Notes: generated by a model from the sequence alone, not told the origin. A stretch of DNA of 64,000 nucleotides from Alphaproteobacteria bacterium (GCA_021774575.1 JAJFIX010000037.1:1-64000), one strand, 5' to 3'. Numbered from the stretch's first letter, positions 27,191 to 35,964 are shown. Program-made: numbers and translations.

Positions 27191-27598
27191 CTATCTCGTA
27201 ATATCGGCCCCGGCCTCGAGCCAAGCCGCCAGCAAATTTCGTTCGCCGTCGGTCATATTGGTTTCGTTGAAGAGCGGCATAACTTTAATCTCGACGGCCA
27301 TCAATTTGATTTTTGCCGCCAATGCTTGGATTTGCTCGGGCGTGTCGAAAATTATATCGTTGGGTGGCGAGAGGTAGCCCGGCTGCGTCGGGGACACCGA
27401 ATGGCAGACGGTGCAGCGCTCGGCAATAATTGGCCCGATCTCGCCGAAAGAGACAGCATCCTGCGCGAATGCGCCCGGTATTATTGCCGGGGCGAGGGCG
27501 GTCAAACCCGCGACAGTGAACGCGGCTGCCAGTGTCGATTTATGTGTCGATTTATGTGTCGATTTAAGGACTTCACCTAGCTTTATGGGCATGATCAT
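27191..27598 (-). CDS. Stand-alone PuuD-like cytochrome c domain protein
   Basis: Secreted c-type cytochrome of about 135 residues. A signal peptide (LAAAFTVAGLTALAPAIIPGAFA) precedes the mature part, which has heme site CTVCH in AERCTVCHSVSPTQPG, then DTPEQIQALAAKIKLMAVEIKVMPLFNETNMTDGERNLLAAWLEAGA. This closely resembles the C-terminal cytochrome domain of membrane urate oxidase PuuD, here without the membrane domain. The Met of VMPLFN is a likely sixth ligand. Start chosen at MIMPIKLG (27598); the track ORF is longer. The N-terminus has a THKSTHKST repeat caused by a 12-bp tandem DNA repeat. It is convergent with the cytochrome fusion gene. Confidence 0.75.
   Translation of the reverse strand: MIMPIKLGEVLKSTHKSTHKSTLAAAFTVAGLTALAPAIIPGAFAQDAVSFGEIGPIIAERCTVCHSVSPTQPGYLSPPNDIIFDTPEQIQALAAKIKLMAVEIKVMPLFNETNMTDGERNLLAAWLEAGADITR
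27532..27567. repeat. 12-bp tandem repeat, three copies
   Basis: GTGTCGATTTAT occurs twice exactly and a third time with one change. It encodes the THKS repeats at the start of the cytochrome protein, so its copy number can change without shifting frame. Confidence 0.85.
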
Positions 27599-27657
27599 GG
27601 TCCGTATTTGGTTGATAGGAAGTTCAACGGCCGGATAGATCACCAAACTGGCCAGAA

Positions 27658-27990
27658 TTATGGCAAAATAATTCCAATTTTGGGAGCGAAAACTTTCAGC
27701 ACTAATCTTGTCAATGCCCGCGACCCATTATGATCGCGAACATGACCAAGCTGACCGACAACCAGCAAAACAAGAACTTTATGAAAAGTTTGGCCGCCGC
27801 ACCCGGTGCCGCCTCCGTCTCGATGTTGTGAAATTTTGGTGATTACCGAGAAGCTCGGTATTGAACCACGCGAAATTATTGATCGTACGGCTTGGCATAG
27901 CATAACGAGATGAGATTGAAACGCTTCCCAGTTTAGCGCAGCAGGCCAGGCAGGTTTACCATCCTTTTTCACTGACGTGTAGTGACTTTC
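27658..27990. pseudogene. Decayed duplicate of the small ORF/XRE locus
   Basis: Matches 23.67-24.12 kb in order: TTTTGGGAGC then AAAACTTTCA (minus-strand ORF start FAPKIG), ACATGACCAAG, TTTATGAAAAGTTTGGCCGC (XRE start), TCTCGATGTTGTG, GAAGCTCGGTATTGAACCACG, GAAATTATTGATCG and CATAACGAGATGAGA. The middle of the HTH is deleted (from GCTGGCCTCAGCC to about GAGCGACG in the intact copy), so no regulator can be made. The 147-residue ORF in the track over this stretch is an artefact. Confidence 0.75.
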
Positions 27991-28131
27991 AAATTGAAGA
28001 TTTCGTTCCCCCGGGGGGCGTGCTTTAAGCTGCCCTTTGCCAGGGTGGTCGTCCAGCCTCTTTGGGCTTGCCGGTTGGGCGCCCGTCTTGCATAAACACA
28101 CCCATCAATCGAAAATTAGGAGTACGAATTC

Positions 28132-28695
28132 ATGGCTATTTTCCCCGTTCATACGCTCGAGACCGTTCCCGATGACTCGCGGGAGCAGGCGGAAAAGACG
28201 GCGGAGCGGTTCGGGTTTTTGCCTAATCTGGTGGCGGTGATGGCGGAATCGGCGGGGGTCATGGAAGGCTATGAGACCCTGCATAAATTGTTGATGACCA
28301 AGACCGGGTTCACCCCGGCCGAGGTTCAATTGCTGGCACTGACGATCAGTCGGCGCAATGGTTGCACTTATTGTATTGCCGCCCATTCCTGGCGCGCCGC
28401 CCAATCAAAAGGCATGGTGCCGACGATCGAATCTATCCGCACTGATCAGCCGATTGCCGATCCGAAGATGGCGGCCTTGGCCGACTTTGCCAATCTGATG
28501 CTCGATAAGCAGGGGCGGCTCGACGAGGAAGACATCAAGCCCTTCCTCGCCGCCGGTTTTGAACGACGTCAAGTGATGGAAGTTGTCCTGGCGATTGCCT
28601 GGAAAACCTTGAGCAATTACGTCAACCATATGGCCGACACGCCGCTCGACGACATGTTCCAAGAAACCAAATGGGAAAACCCCGACGCGTCTTAG
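28132..28695 (+). CDS. AhpD-like peroxidase-related/carboxymuconolactone decarboxylase-family protein
   Basis: 187 residues, all-helical CMD/AhpD fold. NGCTYCIAAHSWRA provides the redox CxxC and following His of alkylhydroperoxidase-like proteins; TPAEVQLLALTISRRNG precedes it as in the family. This subgroup probably reduces peroxides or uses the thiol pair for a hydrolytic or disulfide step. A good AGGAG lies upstream. It is the first gene of the catabolic half of the window and is convergent with the FAH hydrolase. Confidence 0.82.
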   Translation: MAIFPVHTLETVPDDSREQAEKTAERFGFLPNLVAVMAESAGVMEGYETLHKLLMTKTGFTPAEVQLLALTISRRNGCTYCIAAHSWRAAQSKGMVPTIESIRTDQPIADPKMAALADFANLMLDKQGRLDEEDIKPFLAAGFERRQVMEVVLAIAWKTLSNYVNHMADTPLDDMFQETKWENPDAS

Positions 28696-28728
28696 TTTAG
28701 GCGGGGCCTGGGTTTAGGCGGGGCCTGG
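28695..28728. repeat. 17-bp perfect tandem duplication
   Basis: GTTTAGGCGGGGCCTGG is present twice in direct contact, starting at the last base of the stop codon of the AhpD-like gene. It fills most of the gap to the convergent FAH gene. Confidence 0.85.
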
Positions 28729-28735
28729 GCCCAGA

Positions 28736-29626
28736 TTAACTGACCTTGTTGACGATCTCGCCGATGCCTTCGATGGCAACGGTGACCTCGTCGCCGGGCT
28801 GGAGGAATTTCTTCGGGTTGAAACCGATGCCGACACCCAACGGCGTTCCAGTGCCGATAATGTCACCGGGTTGCAGGGTGATGGTTTTTGAAATGGTTTC
28901 GATCAGCGTCGGGATGTCGAAAATCAAGCCCGAGATTTGCGTCTTTTGGCGAGGCTCACCATTGACCGTTGTGGTCAGCTGCTTATTCTCGATATCGGGC
29001 AGTTCGTCGGCGGTCACCAGGCTTGGGCCCATCGGACAATAGGTGTCGACGCTTTTGCCGAGGAACCATTGCCGGTGACGGACCTGCAAGTCGCGCGCGG
29101 TAACGTCGTTCATGACCGAGTAGCCATAGACATGGCTCATCGCATCGCTCTTGGCAATACCCTGGCCGCCGGTGCCGATCACTACCGCCAATTCGCCCTC
29201 ATAATCGGTTGTGTCCGTGGGGTCGAGGGAGGCTTCGATATCGTCATAAGGGCCTGTCACCGAGGTCGGCGCCTTGGTGAAGATGATCGGAAATTCGGGG
29301 ATGGGCGAATCCGTAGCGGTGCTGTCGAACCCGCTATTGTGAAATTCCGAGGCGTGGTCGTGATAATTCTTGCCGACGCACATCAGATTGCGCGGTGGCA
29401 CCGGAAACGGTGCCAGCAGTTTGACCTCTGCACGGGCAATGGCGGCGCCTTTGCCAGCTTCCAGGGCGGCTTTGGCTCGGGACAACCCGTCATCGCCTAA
29501 CTGTACGAGCGCCAGCATATCGTTGGGCAGTGAGGCATCGATTTTCGGTAAATCGACAATGTCGCCGGCAGCGTCAAATGCGCCGAGCCGCGTCTCGCCA
29601 TTAATCATGAATGTTACCAATTGCAT
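28736..29626 (-). CDS. Fumarylacetoacetate hydrolase (FAH) family protein
   Basis: 296 residues. The FAH catalytic core spans about 75-290: RNLMCVGKNYHDHASEF, then FTKAPTSVTGPYDDI, DTTDYEGELAVVIG (metal-binding Glu residues), YGYSVMNDVTARDLQ (Asp ligand), GKSVDTYCPMGPSL and PGDIIGTGTPLGVG. These enzymes split or hydrate beta-diketo and acylpyruvate acids using Mg or Mn. Fumarylpyruvate hydrolase would fit a gentisate route started by the hydroxylase at 54806, but this subgroup is broad. It lies on the same strand downstream of the dehydrogenase gene (29778). Confidence 0.88.
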   Translation of the reverse strand: MQLVTFMINGETRLGAFDAAGDIVDLPKIDASLPNDMLALVQLGDDGLSRAKAALEAGKGAAIARAEVKLLAPFPVPPRNLMCVGKNYHDHASEFHNSGFDSTATDSPIPEFPIIFTKAPTSVTGPYDDIEASLDPTDTTDYEGELAVVIGTGGQGIAKSDAMSHVYGYSVMNDVTARDLQVRHRQWFLGKSVDTYCPMGPSLVTADELPDIENKQLTTTVNGEPRQKTQISGLIFDIPTLIETISKTITLQPGDIIGTGTPLGVGIGFNPKKFLQPGDEVTVAIEGIGEIVNKVS

Positions 29627-29657
29627 CTTTTGCTACCACTTCCATTTAAATAGGTGT

Positions 29658-29689
29658 CGGGCAAGCCTCTTCGTCGAGTGGCTTGTCCG
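29658..29689. other. Inverted repeat between FAH and dehydrogenase genes
   Basis: CGGGCAAGCC and GGCTTGTCCG flank a 12-nt loop, with one G-T pair. It lies downstream of the minus-strand dehydrogenase gene. No clear U-run follows, so it may be a weak terminator or an mRNA-stabilising hairpin. Confidence 0.4.
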
Positions 29690-29777
29690 GTTATGCGCGG
29701 CGGGATACTTAACCAATCCAAAACTATCGTCAATAACCATTTGGACTGACTGGGCGCCGGTTAGGCGCCGATTTGAC

Positions 29778-30911
29778 CTAACTTTCCAGCCCAGCCATGA
29801 GCTCGTCCGGTTCGATCGGCAGCAACACTTCTTGCCCACGCTTGGCCGATAGATCCATTGCCATGGTCAGTAGCAAATTTCGGTGACCCTCGGTGGCGGT
29901 GGCATGGGGGGTTTTTTTGCCCGAGTAAATTCGCTGGAACCAAGAATTTGTTTCCTCGCGCAGCGGGCCCCATAATTCGCCGCCATACATATCGCCCGGC
30001 GGAAAGCTGGTCAGAAAGTCGACACCGCGTTGGACTTTCAGGTCCAGCCCGTCGGGGTTATATGCTGGGCCTTGGGGGATTTCGGTCGCCAGGATCGTGT
30101 CGCGATGAGTGTCTTCAATATCAATGACCCCCTTGGTGCCGACGATGCCGATCTCCAGCCCGTAAACGGCGCCCGGCCATGCAGTGGGCAAGGACCAGCA
30201 AATATTCATTGACCAAATGGCGCCGTCTTCCATGGTAAAGACACCGAAGGTCGCATCCTTGGTGCCGAGGTCGCTCATCACCCGGTCGGTGGATCTGGCA
30301 AAGACAGAGACAGGCTTGGCCGCATCGCCCATTAACCACAGGCACATATCAAGGCTGTGAGTTCCCGAAACCACCATTGGCGTGAGAAAACGGCGGTCCT
30401 GGGTTAGGCGCACTTCGCCGGTCGGCGCCATCCGGTTCATAAAGGCGCGGGTGACGGCCGCCGTCACGTCGCCGATCTGGCCGGTCACGATCCGTTCCTT
30501 GGTCGCCAGGAAACGTCGGCGGAAACGCTGGGTGTAGCCGACCACGGCATCGATGTCGGCGGCGGTGATTGCGGCCAATACTTGGGCCGATTCCCTGGCA
30601 TCGGTTGCCAGAGGTTTTTCAATCAACATCGGCACGCCCCGGTCGACCGCGGCCAAGGTGGGTTCGACATGACTCCAGGTCGAGGTTGCGATGATCACTG
30701 CGTCAACTTCTGGCCGGGCGATCAGTTCGCGAAAATCGGTAGTGAAATAATCGGCATCAATGTCGTTCTTAAGTTTCTTCCCCAAATCTTCATTTATGTC
30801 GGCAAGCCCGATCCAGCCAATCCCCGGAAAATCTTTGGCCAGGGTTGAGCGCATTCGTCCGACCACACCGCAGCCGATAACGGCCAGCCCGAGTTCTTTT
30901 CTATTCGCCAT
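29778..30911 (-). CDS. Gfo/Idh/MocA-family oxidoreductase
   Basis: NAD(P)-dependent dehydrogenase of about 377 residues. Rossmann start LGLAVIGCGVVGRMRS, then IATSTWSHVEPTLAAVDRGVPMLIEKPLATD with the conserved EKP Lys. The C-terminal beta domain follows (AFMNRMAPTGEVRL, VSGTHSLDMCLWL with the typical His-Asp pair). Usual substrates are sugars, inositols or derivatives. Start at 30911 (MANRKELG) is better than the track start at 31022. It faces the second FAH gene divergently. Confidence 0.85.
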   Translation of the reverse strand: MANRKELGLAVIGCGVVGRMRSTLAKDFPGIGWIGLADINEDLGKKLKNDIDADYFTTDFRELIARPEVDAVIIATSTWSHVEPTLAAVDRGVPMLIEKPLATDARESAQVLAAITAADIDAVVGYTQRFRRRFLATKERIVTGQIGDVTAAVTRAFMNRMAPTGEVRLTQDRRFLTPMVVSGTHSLDMCLWLMGDAAKPVSVFARSTDRVMSDLGTKDATFGVFTMEDGAIWSMNICWSLPTAWPGAVYGLEIGIVGTKGVIDIEDTHRDTILATEIPQGPAYNPDGLDLKVQRGVDFLTSFPPGDMYGGELWGPLREETNSWFQRIYSGKKTPHATATEGHRNLLLTMAMDLSAKRGQEVLLPIEPDELMAGLES

Positions 30912-31047
30912 TTTTTCCCATTCCACTGTTGCCAATTTTTGCGTGTTAAACCGTATGAATACAGGCTGGTGGCGGCTAGTATGCAGCGCCACTGCTGTTA
31001 TGGTCCCATGATAGCGCATCATTCATCTATACGCTCGGGAGATTGTC

Positions 31048-31872
31048 ATGAGTTTTGTCCGTTATGAAAATAATTCCGGACCGGCTGTTGGATATGTGGC
31101 TGACGGGCGGCTTTACCCGGTGCCTTCTGCCAGTTTGACCGAGGCGCTCATGGGCCCCAATCCGACCGTGTCGGGTGACGGGCAGCCGATTGGTGATGTG
31201 ACGCTGCTTCCCGCCCTCGATCCCGAGGCGAAAATTTTGTGTGTCGCCTTAAATTATGTCAATCACGCCAAAGAGGCCAATCAGGGCATTCCAGAGACGC
31301 CGATTATCTTTTTTAAGAGCCAGGAGGCGATGATTGCCGCCGAAGCCGATATCGTCACACCGCCGATTGTCACCAAATTGGATTATGAGGGTGAGCTCGC
31401 GATCATCATCGGCAAGCCTGGCTATGACATCGCTAAGGACGATGTGTGGGACCATATTGCCGGGGTGACATGTTTTAACGATATCTCCGCACGCAACCTG
31501 TTGATGGTGAAAGCGGGTGAGAAAACACATATCGACTGGTTCTCGGGTAAATCCATTGGTGCGTCCACCCCGATGGGTCCCGAGGTCGTGCCAACGGCGG
31601 AAATCATAGACGCGCTGAAGGCAAAAACAATCCATGTGACGACCAAAGTTAATGGAGAAATGCGCCAGGACGCATCGATTGACGACATGATTTTCGATAT
31701 TCCGACGATTGTGGCGTTCGCCTCCAGCCGCGTTGAATTGCGTGCCGGTGATGTTATCGCCACCGGTACGCCCCCCGGTGTCGGTCTGGCCGACGGCCGC
31801 TATCTTGCAAGGGGGGACGTCGTTGAAGTTGGGGTTACCGGGTTGCTCAGTTTGAAAAACACAGTTGCCTAA
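31048..31872 (+). CDS. FAH-family hydrolase
   Basis: 274 residues with the full FAH core: ILCVALNYVNHAKEA, PIIFFKSQEAMI, KLDYEGELAIIIGKPG, VTCFNDISARNLL, DWFSGKSIGASTPMGPEV, RAGDVIATGTPPGVG. It is only distantly related to the FAH protein at 28736 and therefore not a recent duplicate. Acylpyruvate hydrolase or 2-keto-4-pentenoate hydratase/isomerase-type chemistry is likely. GGGAG lies upstream of ATG. It is divergent from the dehydrogenase gene. Confidence 0.87.
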   Translation: MSFVRYENNSGPAVGYVADGRLYPVPSASLTEALMGPNPTVSGDGQPIGDVTLLPALDPEAKILCVALNYVNHAKEANQGIPETPIIFFKSQEAMIAAEADIVTPPIVTKLDYEGELAIIIGKPGYDIAKDDVWDHIAGVTCFNDISARNLLMVKAGEKTHIDWFSGKSIGASTPMGPEVVPTAEIIDALKAKTIHVTTKVNGEMRQDASIDDMIFDIPTIVAFASSRVELRAGDVIATGTPPGVGLADGRYLARGDVVEVGVTGLLSLKNTVA

Positions 31873-32076
31873 CAGTAAGTCGCCTATCGAAGCTGAATTT
31901 TATCCCCGGATATAGTACCTAATATGTTGTAAATAAGGGCGTTTCTGATTGGGCGCGTATCGTATCTGATTGCATGTTTCGTACGGTCGCTTCGTTTGTC
32001 AGTCGGCCACCGTCACCTGGGGATCTGCCGTTTGATAGGACGCCGTTTAGTTGGTTGTAGACCAATAGGGCATTCT

Positions 32077-32114
32077 TCTTATATAAGACCAGAGAGCGTT
32101 CTCTTATATAAGAG
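32077..32114. promoter_or_regulatory. Paired palindromic operator before the ABC transporter operon
   Basis: The 12-bp palindrome TCTTATATAAGA occurs twice, at 32077-32088 and 32102-32113; the second extends to CTCTTATATAAGAG. The centres are 25 bp apart, about two and a half helical turns. It is placed 25-60 nt before the start of the binding-protein gene. Two regularly spaced perfect palindromes strongly suggest binding by a dimeric repressor or activator not encoded in the window. Confidence 0.7.
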
Positions 32115-32139
32115 CGCCGTCTAACCATGGGAGGAAGCA

Positions 32140-33159
32140 TTGAAGATACTTCAAAAGACGATCCTATCGGCTGTCGCCGCGCTAGGTGTGGCAGCTGGAT
32201 CTGCATCCGTGCAGGCTCAAAATATGGATGTTGTTATCGGCGCGGCAGGCAATGTGGGCGGCATGGTAGTCTTTGTCGCGCAAGGCAAAGGCTTTTTTGC
32301 CGCACATGGACTGAATGCGACGGTTGAGCTTCGCAGTACCGGAGCACAATTGTCGGCGTCGATCGCGGCCAATGAAATCGATTTTGCCCCGGCGGCGTTC
32401 ACCAACCTGCCCGTGGCACTCGAAAGAGGCCTCGAATTGCGGGGCGTAGTTGGCTATTTCGGCAGTCATTTTTCGTCTCCGACACATGATAGCAACGTTG
32501 CAATCATTGCCCACCCCGATTCCGGCGTGAATTCGGTTGCCGATATGAGGGGAAAGACCGTTGGAGTCACATTTGGCTCGACGGGCGACTTGTATCTCCA
32601 AGAAGTCCTCAAGGCCAACGGACTGAGCATCGACGATATCGATCGGATTAATGTCGGTCCGCCAGACCATGTTGCAACTCTGGATTCTGGTGGTGTGGAT
32701 GTCGTTGTCTCTTGGGAGCCGAATGCCACACTGACTTTGGATACGGTCGAAGGTTCGACCACGGTCAGCCGCGGCGGCGGCTTTGTATGCTTCTGTGCCG
32801 TAATGCATGGCAAGCCCGATACCGTTAACGACAACCCGGCCCGTACACAGGCATTTGTAGATGCCATGTCTGAAGCCGCGTTTTGGTTGCGCAATCCGGA
32901 CAATGCTGTTGAGGCCGGTGAGATTGGTGCCCGCTTCATTCGCGGCGCGACTGCCGATTTGGTACGCCGGACGTCTGGTAATCTCGTCTACGATGCGCGC
33001 ATCGGCGGCGGTACAGCGCAGGCATTTAACGATTCGGTCGATTTGTTGATCGCCCAAGATAAAATGGAGGCTCCCTACGATCCTGCACTTTATCTTGATA
33101 CGACGTTCGTTGACGACACGATTAGCCGTCATCCGGAGTGGTTTGCTGATCTGAACTAG
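32140..33159 (+). CDS. ABC transporter substrate-binding protein (NMT1/SsuA-like)
   Basis: Periplasmic binding protein of 339 residues. Start is TTG, set by GGGAGGA just upstream. Signal peptide ILSAVAALGVAAGSASVQAQ. The mature part follows the NMT1/SsuA pattern: IGAAGNVGGMVVFVAQGKGFFAAHGLNATV, then LSASIAANEIDFAPAAFTNLPVALERG, and MRGKTVGVTFGSTGDLYLQEVLKANGLS. Such proteins bind sulfonates, aromatic sulfonates, pyrimidine precursors or similar ions. It is first of the transporter operon and probably most highly expressed, given the stem-loop after it. Confidence 0.88.
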   Translation: MKILQKTILSAVAALGVAAGSASVQAQNMDVVIGAAGNVGGMVVFVAQGKGFFAAHGLNATVELRSTGAQLSASIAANEIDFAPAAFTNLPVALERGLELRGVVGYFGSHFSSPTHDSNVAIIAHPDSGVNSVADMRGKTVGVTFGSTGDLYLQEVLKANGLSIDDIDRINVGPPDHVATLDSGGVDVVVSWEPNATLTLDTVEGSTTVSRGGGFVCFCAVMHGKPDTVNDNPARTQAFVDAMSEAAFWLRNPDNAVEAGEIGARFIRGATADLVRRTSGNLVYDARIGGGTAQAFNDSVDLLIAQDKMEAPYDPALYLDTTFVDDTISRHPEWFADLN

Positions 33160-33197
33160 ATCGCCATTCTGAAATTTTCAGAAGACAGTCTTCCTGG

Positions 33198-33225
33198 GGA
33201 CGCGGGGCATTTCAGCCTCGCGTCC
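33198..33225 (+). other. Intercistronic stem-loop after the binding-protein gene
   Basis: GGACGCGGGGC and GCCTCGCGTCC pair over 11 bp with one G-U, around ATTTCA, followed by TTAGC rather than a U-run. Such hairpins commonly follow the binding-protein gene in ABC operons and shield its mRNA, giving more binding protein than ATPase and permease. Confidence 0.65.
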
Positions 33226-33275
33226 TTAGCGAAGGTGTTCGTGAATTGGATTAATTTTCGACTGATTGAGATATC

Positions 33276-34067
33276 ATGAGCGCGAAGCTAATTGTTCAAG
33301 GTCTGACTCACCATTATCCCGATGAATACACCGGCGAAACGGTTCATGCCCTCGACGCGATCGATCTTAAGGTCGAGGAAGGCGAATTGGTTACCGTTGT
33401 CGGACCGAGTGGTTGTGGCAAGTCGACACTACTTAATATTTTGGCAGGCTTACTGCCCTACGAGGCCGGGGCAGTCAGTGTCGACGGTGTGCCCATTAGA
33501 GGCCCTGGGTCCGACCGAGGCGTCGTGTTCCAAGAACACGCTATTTTGCCCTGGCGCACAGTCACCCGGAATATTGGCCATGGCCTTGAAATCAAGAATG
33601 TACCCAAGCACGTGCGCGAGCCGAAGGTCCAGGCGTTTGTCGACCTCGTCGGTCTGACAGGATTTGAAGGCAAATATCCTCACGAGCTATCGGGCGGCAT
33701 GAAGCAGCGCTGCGCGGTGGCGCGTACATTGTGCGCCGACCCGGCAATCATGCTAATGGACGAGCCTTTTGCCGCAGTCGACGCGCAGACGCGGATCACG
33801 CTGCAAGAGGAACTGAATCGCATTGCAATTGCGACCAAAAAAACGATCATGTTTATCACCCATAGCGTTGACGAGGCGGCGTTCCTTGGCGATCGTTGTT
33901 TCGTTTTTTCGGCTCGGCCAGGGAAAATCAAAACCATCGTCGACATCGATATTCCAAGGGAGCGCAGAAACTGGAACGATATGAATGCTGACAGCGTTTT
34001 CCTAGCGGCGAGAGCTAGGATTCTCAAATTAGTGAGGGAGGAGGTCGCCGATGTGGTCGAAGAGTAG
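33276..34067 (+). CDS. ABC transporter ATP-binding protein (SsuB/TauB-like)
   Basis: Cytoplasmic ATPase of 263 residues. Walker A GPSGCGKSTLLNILAG (about 48), Q-loop VFQEHAILPWRTV, signature LSGGMKQRCAVARTL, Walker B IMLMDEPFAAVD, H-loop ITHSVDEAAFL. The PWRTV segment after the Q-loop is typical of nitrate/sulfonate/taurine-type importers. It powers uptake with the two permeases downstream. Confidence 0.93.
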   Translation: MSAKLIVQGLTHHYPDEYTGETVHALDAIDLKVEEGELVTVVGPSGCGKSTLLNILAGLLPYEAGAVSVDGVPIRGPGSDRGVVFQEHAILPWRTVTRNIGHGLEIKNVPKHVREPKVQAFVDLVGLTGFEGKYPHELSGGMKQRCAVARTLCADPAIMLMDEPFAAVDAQTRITLQEELNRIAIATKKTIMFITHSVDEAAFLGDRCFVFSARPGKIKTIVDIDIPRERRNWNDMNADSVFLAARARILKLVREEVADVVEE

Positions 34068-34185
34068 CGGCAACATGACTATCGACACCGATCGGCGCTA
34101 TTTGCTGTCGCACCAAAGTTTTATTCTGTTGCCGGCGCCTATTGGTTTGAAAAAATCAATCCATCGCGGATTGGGATGCGCATAG

Positions 34186-35058
34186 ATGTCTTACGTAGCG
34201 AAACCAGGGGGAGCGTCGTCCACAAAGCGTGCGCCCAAGCCGTCGTTGCTGTCGCGAGAGGGACTACATATTTTTCTTGCGCGCTGGCGGCATTCGGGCT
34301 TTGCATATGTTTTTAATATTCTGCTGACCGTCGTTATCGCTTTAACAATTTGGTCGCTAATTTCCTCTTTAATTACCAACCCTGGCCGATATCTGCCGTC
34401 GCCTTTTGTCGTTGCTCTATCGTCGGTCGATGTATTTTACAAGGGGCTGCTGCCCGCCTATTACGGCAATACATTGACCCGGCTCGTTTTGGGCAGCATC
34501 TTAGGTTTGTCGCTCGGTGTTCCGTTTGGTCTGCTTTTGGGGCTCAATCGGACAGTATCGGACATGTTTTATCCGATCATGAATTTTTTCCAGTCGGTTT
34601 CTGGGATAGCGATTTTTCCGATAATCATGATTTGGTGGGGTAATAGCGAAAAAACTGTCTTTATCGTAATTCTCTACACGTGTTTTTTCCCAATTGCTTT
34701 CAATGCATTGTCCGGGGTCAGGGGGGTTCCACTGACCTATGTAAATGCGGCACTCACTCTGGGCGCATCGCCGTTTCAGGTTGTTAAAGACGTTCTGTTG
34801 CCCGGGGCAATGCCCAATATAGCGACCGGAACGCGTCTGGGTATTGGCTTTGCATGGAGAGCTGTCATCGCAGGCGAAATGCTCGTCGGCCGCGAAGGCC
34901 TCGGCTGGATGATCTTTACTGCTCGGAGCGCTGATCTCACCGCTCAGATCATCCTTGGTATGGTTACAATCGGTGTCACTTGGATCATCCTCGACCACTA
35001 CCTTCTGCGACCATTTGAAAGAAGTACTATCGAAAAATGGGGGCTGGTGCTGAGATGA
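34186..35058 (+). CDS. ABC transporter permease 1
   Basis: 290 residues, BPD_transp_1 (SsuC-like) inner-membrane subunit. Hydrophobic helices include FNILLTVVIALTIWSLISSL, RLVLGSILGLSLGVPFGLLLGL, FPIIMIWWG and VFIVILYTCFFPIAFNALSG. The EAA loop that docks the ATPase is AALTLGASPFQVVKDVLLPGAMPNIATGTRLGIGFAWR. Its TGA overlaps the ATG of permease 2 (ATGA), implying coupled translation. Confidence 0.9.
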   Translation: MSYVAKPGGASSTKRAPKPSLLSREGLHIFLARWRHSGFAYVFNILLTVVIALTIWSLISSLITNPGRYLPSPFVVALSSVDVFYKGLLPAYYGNTLTRLVLGSILGLSLGVPFGLLLGLNRTVSDMFYPIMNFFQSVSGIAIFPIIMIWWGNSEKTVFIVILYTCFFPIAFNALSGVRGVPLTYVNAALTLGASPFQVVKDVLLPGAMPNIATGTRLGIGFAWRAVIAGEMLVGREGLGWMIFTARSADLTAQIILGMVTIGVTWIILDHYLLRPFERSTIEKWGLVLR

Positions 35059-35963
35059 GTATCCAGAGTACGGGCGGGCCTTCGGTGCATAGTTCTGATG
35101 CCGCCAATTTTTTTCAGCGCGCTGCAATCGCCGTACAACGTCGCATCGGCCGGCAAAGAATCAGAGCCTTTTTATTGGGATCAATTCCGTTCGTTGCCAT
35201 ACTTTCCATTTGGTTTTTGAACGACATATTCGTATGGCGCCAGACCTACGAAATACCCAGTATGAAAGCCGTAGTTAAGTCATTCTTTCATTTGCAGAGA
35301 AATTGCCCGGGTATAATCGGCCTCCTGACCATGGACCGGGCATGCGGCATGACGAATCACATATTCGATAGCATCAGCCGGATGCTGCTTGCTGCGGTTA
35401 TCGGGTTGCCTGTCGGTATCGGGCTGGGCGTCTTGGCCGGGATGAACCGGACCATCTCGAAACTAGTCGAACCGATCGCCATATTTTTCAATTCTATTTC
35501 GGGTATTGCCTGGATACCGCTTGCGATCGTTTGGTTTGGCATCGGCTGGATGACGACCTTGTTCATCATTCTCAACACCGTCGTCTGGCTGATGTTCTTC
35601 AATGCGATGCTCGGCGTTCGGAGTATTGCGAAGGTCTACGAGCAAAGCGTTGCAACGATGGGTGGTAGCCGGTGGAACATCATCACCGACGTCTATTTGC
35701 CTGGCGCGATGCCGAGCATCATGACCGGGTTACGGATGAGCATGGGATTCGGCTGGCGAGCCCTGATCGCAGCGGAAATGATCGGCGGCGATTCTGGCCT
35801 TGGGTTTATGATTTTCAGCGCCGCAGCGGAATTTAGAATTGAACTTGTTTTCCTTGGAGTGATTCTCATTTCGCTGATTTGGATGGCTACTGACCGTTTC
35901 CTTTTCGTTCCGTTGGAGCGATGGACCGTTGAGCGATGGGGCCTAGTGTGGAAGCCGAGTTGA
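35055..35963 (+). CDS. ABC transporter permease 2
   Basis: About 302 residues, second BPD_transp_1 permease, homologous to permease 1 and so likely its heterodimer partner. EAA loop: SVATMGGSRWNIITDVYLPGAMPSIMTGLRMSMGFGWRALIAAEM. Start at 35055 overlaps the previous stop; the track start at 35037 is less likely. A loop near residues 85-100 (NCPGIIGLLTMDRACG) carries two Cys, unusual for this family. Two different permeases suggest an asymmetric channel. Confidence 0.9.
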   Translation: MSIQSTGGPSVHSSDAANFFQRAAIAVQRRIGRQRIRAFLLGSIPFVAILSIWFLNDIFVWRQTYEIPSMKAVVKSFFHLQRNCPGIIGLLTMDRACGMTNHIFDSISRMLLAAVIGLPVGIGLGVLAGMNRTISKLVEPIAIFFNSISGIAWIPLAIVWFGIGWMTTLFIILNTVVWLMFFNAMLGVRSIAKVYEQSVATMGGSRWNIITDVYLPGAMPSIMTGLRMSMGFGWRALIAAEMIGGDSGLGFMIFSAAAEFRIELVFLGVILISLIWMATDRFLFVPLERWTVERWGLVWKPS

Positions 35964-35964
35964 T

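Noticed and set aside
27658-28101. 147-residue minus-strand ORF
   Set aside because: Runs across a decayed duplicate of the XRE locus; only its last residues echo a real protein.
32182-33132. 316-residue minus-strand ORF
   Set aside because: Antisense of the binding-protein gene, which has a signal peptide and family pattern.
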